DNA of 18,271 nucleotides from ANME-2 cluster archaeon (GTDB lineage Archaea > Halobacteriota > Methanosarcinia > Methanosarcinales > Methanocomedenaceae): contig JAKRWB010000166.1 of assembly GCA_022353185.1 (NCBI GenBank), positions 1 to 18,271 on the forward strand. Direction: 5' to 3'. The position numbers were made by a program, and so were the translations under genes. Shown here in pieces: positions 15,071 to 18,271 of the stretch (positions are counted from its first letter, which is position 1; the number at the start of each line of letters is the position of its first letter). Below the pieces are notes generated by a model that ran no database searches, was not told the origin of the DNA, and was given only the letters and a program-made list of their open reading frames with translations.

Positions 15071-15823
15071 TTAAACGACCTCTACGGTAAATTCAAATAT
15101 TTGCTCATCCCCGGTCACATCTTCCCATGAGCGCCTGTACACGGCTGTGACCTGCTGCGTCCCGGTGGCAACCGCCTGTATCTCCCACTCATGAACCCCG
15201 CCTGCACCAACCAGTTCAGTGTCTGGTGCAATGTACTCATCATTAACCACAGCAAGTCCGTCTGTAGTATTCATTTGCCATGAAAATCCTGTTGTGGGGT
15301 TCTCATTAAGTTTAACATAAAAGGTATCTCCGGTCTTTAATTCCATGCTTGCTCCGTCAAAACCTTCGTGAATGGCATTGTCCATTTGCATTTCAAATGA
15401 ATCGCTCACCTCATTGACCTTTACATCATAGGTCCCGGCCTTGAGTCCCAGGACATTTAGCGGGATTGATTCCTCGAAGGGGACGATTGCCTGGGTGCAT
15501 ATGGCATCAGCAGGCCGGGTTGTTGTCATGCTGATTGTAAATGTGTTCCCTTCTTTGCTTGTGGTGACACTGTCTATCTCGGTACAGCCATCGGGAAGGT
15601 AGCCCCTGGCATTCACCATCACCTGAACCGGAAACGATTCGAGTATCATAATGTCTATATCCTCAACTGCAGCATCCCGGTAGATGAATTGACCATTGTT
15701 AGGTTCAGTAATGTTATTATCAACTTGTGGCTGGACATCATTATTTTCAGTGCATCCACTGAGCATGACCAGGGTTATGACAATTGAAAGGATTATTACG
15801 CGGTTTAAAGAATTCTTTCTCAT
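15071..15823 (-). CDS. Lipoprotein with a chagasin-type (I42) protease-inhibitor domain
   Basis: A 250-residue secreted protein with a signal sequence (RKNSLNRVIILSIVITLVML) and lipobox LSGC ending at Cys24, so it is probably lipid-anchored outside the cell. The C-terminal domain (about 150-250) is chagasin-like. NPTTGFSW at 175-182 is the L2 loop, GAGG at 206-209 the L4 loop and RRSWE at 230-234 the L6 loop, the three loops that enter the active site of papain-type proteases. Residues about 52-145 form another beta-rich region I do not recognise, with ESFPVQVMVNARGYLPDGC and a second Cys109. ATG 15823 follows AGGTGG. It may protect the cell from, or regulate, cysteine proteases. Confidence 0.85.
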   Translation of the reverse strand: MRKNSLNRVIILSIVITLVMLSGCTENNDVQPQVDNNITEPNNGQFIYRDAAVEDIDIMILESFPVQVMVNARGYLPDGCTEIDSVTTSKEGNTFTISMTTTRPADAICTQAIVPFEESIPLNVLGLKAGTYDVKVNEVSDSFEMQMDNAIHEGFDGASMELKTGDTFYVKLNENPTTGFSWQMNTTDGLAVVNDEYIAPDTELVGAGGVHEWEIQAVATGTQQVTAVYRRSWEDVTGDEQIFEFTVEVV

Positions 15824-15882
15824 ATTTATACCACCTGTTTGTAAAATATTGTTTTATTGTTTAATAGACGGTGCAGGGTTTC

Positions 15883-15892
15883 TTATAATTTA
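15883..15892 (-). promoter_or_regulatory. TATA-like box of the lipoprotein gene
   Basis: The minus strand reads TAAATTATAA at about 60 bp before the start codon. With the usual 25-bp spacing, transcription would start near 15862. Confidence 0.35.
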
Positions 15893-15980
15893 CTTTAGCT
15901 GCGGTTTCATTTGCAGTTTAATTCAAAGTATAATTCAAAAACCTTTATTTACATTATCCGGGCTGCGGTCACTGGCACAC

Positions 15981-15990
15981 ATTTAAATAT
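15981..15990 (+). promoter_or_regulatory. TATA-like box of the CBS-antiporter pair
   Basis: ATTTAAATAT lies about 55 bp before the CBS protein ATG at 16043, a normal distance for an archaeal promoter with a short leader. Confidence 0.4.
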
Positions 15991-16042
15991 CCAGCACCAT
16001 AAACTGACATATACAAATCTCAAGAGTGATAGGGTATCTCTT

Positions 16043-16486
16043 ATGACAGAAAACTATTCAGACATACTAATCAGGGACATCATGACAAGTGATGTCGTAG
16101 TAGTGAACGAAGACGCACCAGTCGAAGAGATTTTAAAATTATTTGAAAAATACCATTTCAACACTTTTCCGGTCGTAAATAATGATAGTGAACTGTTGGG
16201 TATCATCGACCAGGATATTATGCTGGAAATTATGATGTTCCACAGGATACCCCGAATAAAACACACCCATGTTGCGGCAGTGAGGTCACTGGGTGAAAGT
16301 GCCAGAGAAATAATGATACCTCACCCTGTCACAATTTCCCCGGATGAAAATATGCATGATGCCACTGATATGATGTTGAAACACCATATCAATAGGCTTT
16401 GTGTATTAGAAGATGGAAAACTGGTCGGTATCATTTCAAAGAATAATATAATAAATGAGGTCTACCAGAGAAAAGGGGTTGATTGA
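16043..16486 (+). CDS. Tandem CBS-domain protein
   Basis: A 147-residue stand-alone pair of CBS domains. The first (about 8-65) contains IRDIMTSDVVVVNEDAPVEE, FNTFPVV and LLGIIDQDI. The second (about 88-143) contains AREIMIPHPVTISPDENMHD, INRLCVLEDGKLVGIISKNN. CBS pairs bind adenine nucleotides or similar ligands and regulate partner proteins. I chose ATG 16043 because the domain begins there; the frame is open back to 15911 but upstream residues are unlike CBS. The stop overlaps the antiporter start by one base, so co-translation and regulation of the antiporter by a nucleotide or ionic signal are likely. Confidence 0.88.
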   Translation: MTENYSDILIRDIMTSDVVVVNEDAPVEEILKLFEKYHFNTFPVVNNDSELLGIIDQDIMLEIMMFHRIPRIKHTHVAAVRSLGESAREIMIPHPVTISPDENMHDATDMMLKHHINRLCVLEDGKLVGIISKNNIINEVYQRKGVD

Positions 16487-17670
16487 TGGAGTATATTCTC
16501 CTGCTGCTCTTGATACTGTTCCTGGCAAAGGTCTTTGGAGAGGTTATTGAGCGCGTCGGATTTCCCAGCATATTAGGAGAGATATTTGCAGGAGTATTTC
16601 TCGGACTATTGTGGTTTGAACCAGATGGGGAAGTGCTTTCGTTCCTGGCAGAGCTGGGCGCTATATTCCTTTTGTTCACTGCCGGGTATCTGGAAGTTAA
16701 TCTTAATGACCTGCGCACAGCGTCCAAAGTGGCGTTAACTCCAACTTTATTCGGTGTTGGCGTACCGTTTTTATGGGGTTATTTCCTGGGTCAGGCATTT
16801 GGTTTTGGGTTTCTGGAGAGCCTCTTTATGGGTGTGGCATTCAGCCCTACCAGTATTGGAGTAGTGGTCAAGACCCTCGTAGACCTGAATTATCTTTCAA
16901 GCAGACCGGGTTCGGTAATGCTCACATCTGCTATTTTTGATGATATTATTGGGATATTCATACTTGCAATAGTGGTCACAATAGCCACAATTAATCAAAT
17001 CCCGTCTGGCATGGATTTGATGATGATTGCAGGCAGGCTGGTTGGCTTTATGCTCATTATTGCTTTTATGGGTTTCAAGATTTTTCCATGGGTCTTCAAC
17101 TTAGTTCAAAGGATGCACGTTAAGGAAGGTATCTTTGCATTCGTGGTCATGGTGGCGCTTTTCTCGGCATACCTTGCCGAAGTTTTTGGCCTGCATGCAG
17201 TAATAGGAGCGTTTATTGGGGGGGCGCTGCTCTCCAATAATCCATTCGCAAAGATTGAGAGTGTACAGAGAAAAGTGAGCGGTCTGGCTTACGGTATATT
17301 TGTCCCAATCTTCTTTGCATTTATTGGATTGTCAGTAGATATTGACGCGGTGCACACGGCTGGTTTATTCACTGTGTTGGTAATTGTATTTGCATTATCA
17401 GGGAAATTTATTGGGGGTTTCGTGGGGTCAAAACTCATAGGTTTCGATTCTCATGACAGCCTGATATTTGGTATTGGTATAATGCCAAGGGCTGGTGTAG
17501 AACTGGTGGTGTTGGCGGTGGGAAAGAAGATGGGAATAATTACTGATGAGGTGTTCTCAGCGATAGTGCTGATGGTTGTGGTTTCGATTATTGTTTCCCC
17601 AATATTGCTAAAATTTGTTATTCAGATCAAAGAAAGCAATAAACCGCAACAGCCAGGAATTCAAGATTGA
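16486..17670 (+). CDS. CPA2-type cation/proton antiporter
   Basis: A 394-residue membrane protein with about 12-13 hydrophobic segments, of the Na+/H+ exchanger family PF00999. SIGVV at about 123 (from FSPTSIGVVVKTL) and SAIFDDIIGIF at about 148-158 are diagnostic; the Asp-Asp pair at 152-153 is the ion-binding pair of electrogenic CPA2 members. It lacks the C-terminal RCK (TrkA-N) domain common in KefB-like proteins, and the CBS protein may supply regulation instead. ATG 16486-16488 shares its A with the TGA of the CBS gene; AAGGGG lies about 5 bases before. The ion carried (Na+ or K+) cannot be told from sequence. Confidence 0.92.
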   Translation: MEYILLLLLILFLAKVFGEVIERVGFPSILGEIFAGVFLGLLWFEPDGEVLSFLAELGAIFLLFTAGYLEVNLNDLRTASKVALTPTLFGVGVPFLWGYFLGQAFGFGFLESLFMGVAFSPTSIGVVVKTLVDLNYLSSRPGSVMLTSAIFDDIIGIFILAIVVTIATINQIPSGMDLMMIAGRLVGFMLIIAFMGFKIFPWVFNLVQRMHVKEGIFAFVVMVALFSAYLAEVFGLHAVIGAFIGGALLSNNPFAKIESVQRKVSGLAYGIFVPIFFAFIGLSVDIDAVHTAGLFTVLVIVFALSGKFIGGFVGSKLIGFDSHDSLIFGIGIMPRAGVELVVLAVGKKMGIITDEVFSAIVLMVVVSIIVSPILLKFVIQIKESNKPQQPGIQD

Positions 17671-17680
17671 TGTATTGAGC

Positions 17681-18022
17681 TTAAATGTTCAATGATGTTG
17701 CAATGAACCTGCCAAAATAAATTCCAGAGATACTCAACACAATATTCATCAGGATATTACTATACCCCATCATTACATTGGATTCGTTGAATAAATTTAC
17801 CGTTTCGTATGAAAATGTTGACATGGTGGTGAATGAGCCCAGAAGTCCTATGGCGATGAAATTCCTGGTCGAATCAGAAAAATATCCATGGTATAAATTT
17901 GAGAATATCAAGAATCCCAGGACAAGGCACCCGATAAAGTTGACCAGAAGAGTCCCGTATGGGAAATTCTCATGTTTAACCAACCCTGACAGGTAATAAC
18001 GCGACGTAGCCCCCAGGAATCC
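17681..18022 (-). pseudogene. crcB: CrcB/Fluc fluoride channel, 5' end cut by an insertion sequence
   Basis: The minus-strand frame reads GFLGATSRYYLSGLVK at 17975-18022, then NFPYGTLLVNFIGCLVLGFL, GLLGSFTTMSTFSYE and a last helix ending FIATSLNI. These are the family blocks of CrcB fluoride exporters: the GALLR-like start, GT-VN and the TTxSTF fluoride-path motif. The frame closes at a TAG (18032-18034) just upstream of GFLGA, where the first 8-10 residues and start codon should be. Foreign sequence takes over at about 18023. A TTG at 17983 could start a 100-residue product lacking part of the first helix, which is unlikely to work. The gene is convergent with the antiporter, 10 bp apart. 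Confidence 0.8.
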
Positions 18023-18041
18023 GGTCGTGTCCTATAACGTA

Positions 18042-18074
18042 GTTGATATATGGGTGGAGTGCTTATATATCAAC
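18042..18074 (+). promoter_or_regulatory. 10-bp perfect hairpin just before the transposase ATG
   Basis: GTTGATATAT (18042-18051) and ATATATCAAC (18065-18074) are exact reverse complements around a 13-base loop that contains GGGTGGAG, a possible ribosome site. The stem ends 1 base before ATG 18076, so it could limit transposase translation or be a protein-binding site. Confidence 0.6.
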
Positions 18075-18075
18075 T

Positions 18076-18271
18076 ATGGCAAAAAACAAATCCAAAATAG
18101 ACCTAATAGATGAATTTTGCTCCAATGAAAATTGCCATGACTATGGCAAGAGAGATGCAGGCAACATAGTCAAGTTCGGGCACGACAGAAACGGCAAACA
18201 GCGATTTAAGTGCAAAACATGTGATGGTGTCTTCGTAGAGACCAAAAACACGATTTTTTACAATCGTAAGT
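18076..18271 (+). CDS. Transposase N-terminus with zinc ribbon (partial, IS1-like type)
   Basis: ATG 18076 opens a frame of 65 residues running off the right edge: MAKNKSKIDLIDEFCSNENC, then HDYGKRDAGNIVKFGHDRNG, KQRFKCKTCDGVFVETKNTI. Cys15-X4-Cys20 and a later CKTC form a zinc ribbon, and the sequence then moves toward a helix-turn-helix, as at the N-terminus of InsA/IS1-related and similar archaeal transposases. The catalytic domain is beyond the window. The element has inserted into the 5' end of crcB. The exact IS family is uncertain. Confidence 0.7.
   Translation, partial: MAKNKSKIDLIDEFCSNENCHDYGKRDAGNIVKFGHDRNGKQRFKCKTCDGVFVETKNTIFYNRK

Larger units (their letters stand above)
18023..18271 (+). 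mobile_element. Left end of an insertion sequence (runs off the window)
   Basis: Sequence unrelated to crcB begins at about 18023 with GGTCGTGTCCTATAAC, a candidate terminal inverted repeat, followed by a hairpin and the transposase start. The other end lies beyond the window, so the repeat and target duplication cannot be checked here. Confidence 0.6.

Overview
The window looks archaeal, most likely a Methanosarcinales relative such as an ANME-2 or Methanoperedens-type lineage, though this is inference. The pointers are an archaeal-type MptE (tetrahydromethanopterin pathway), a Thi4 thiazole synthase of the Cys-less archaeal type, EndoQ, a tRNA-Tyr with C1-G72 and an anticodon-loop intron, TTTATATA-like promoters, and a membrane-anchored protein with about 13 haem-binding motifs. 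No ribosomal RNA is present, so the lineage cannot be fixed from this window.

Left part (1-1750, + strand): the tail of an upstream gene, probably a type I restriction HsdR subunit, is followed by a YgjP-type zinc metallopeptidase. Immediately after it lies a decayed Rio2 protein kinase that has lost its N-terminal winged helix and carries about four frameshifts. Middle-left (1751-7350, mainly - strand): ileS and mptE are translationally coupled (ATGA overlap). Next come a multihaem cytochrome with its own hairpin/T-tract terminator and a palindrome in its promoter, the intron-containing tRNA-Tyr, an unlisted 47-residue Cys-rich ORF, two strong inverted repeats, and the C-terminal relic of an ISAzo13-like transposase.

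Centre (7844-10752, - strand): thi4, endoQ and a TauE/SafE permease are read in the same direction with short gaps (25-52 bp), a plausible operon joining thiamin synthesis, repair of deaminated DNA and a sulfur-type anion exporter. Divergent from it, a glutaredoxin-like protein and the class III ribonucleotide reductase NrdD form a + strand pair (11043-13680). No intact activase is next to it.

Right part (13681-18271): this is more fluid. A + strand TATA box leads into a small structured element with two diverged 18-bp direct repeats around a hairpin, overlapped antisense by a short ORF. A radical SAM pseudogene and a cyclase-family pseudogene are joined head to tail. Then come a lipoprotein with a chagasin-type protease-inhibitor domain, a CBS-domain protein overlapping a CPA2 cation/proton antiporter by one base, and a CrcB fluoride channel whose 5' end is cut off by an insertion sequence. 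The start of that element's transposase is at the window edge, directly after a perfect 10-bp hairpin.

I did not find a clearly new multi-gene system. The best leads are the structured element at 13892-13990, the Cys-rich small protein at 7017-7160, the strong hairpin at 7231-7269, and the multihaem cytochrome with one CX4CH site.
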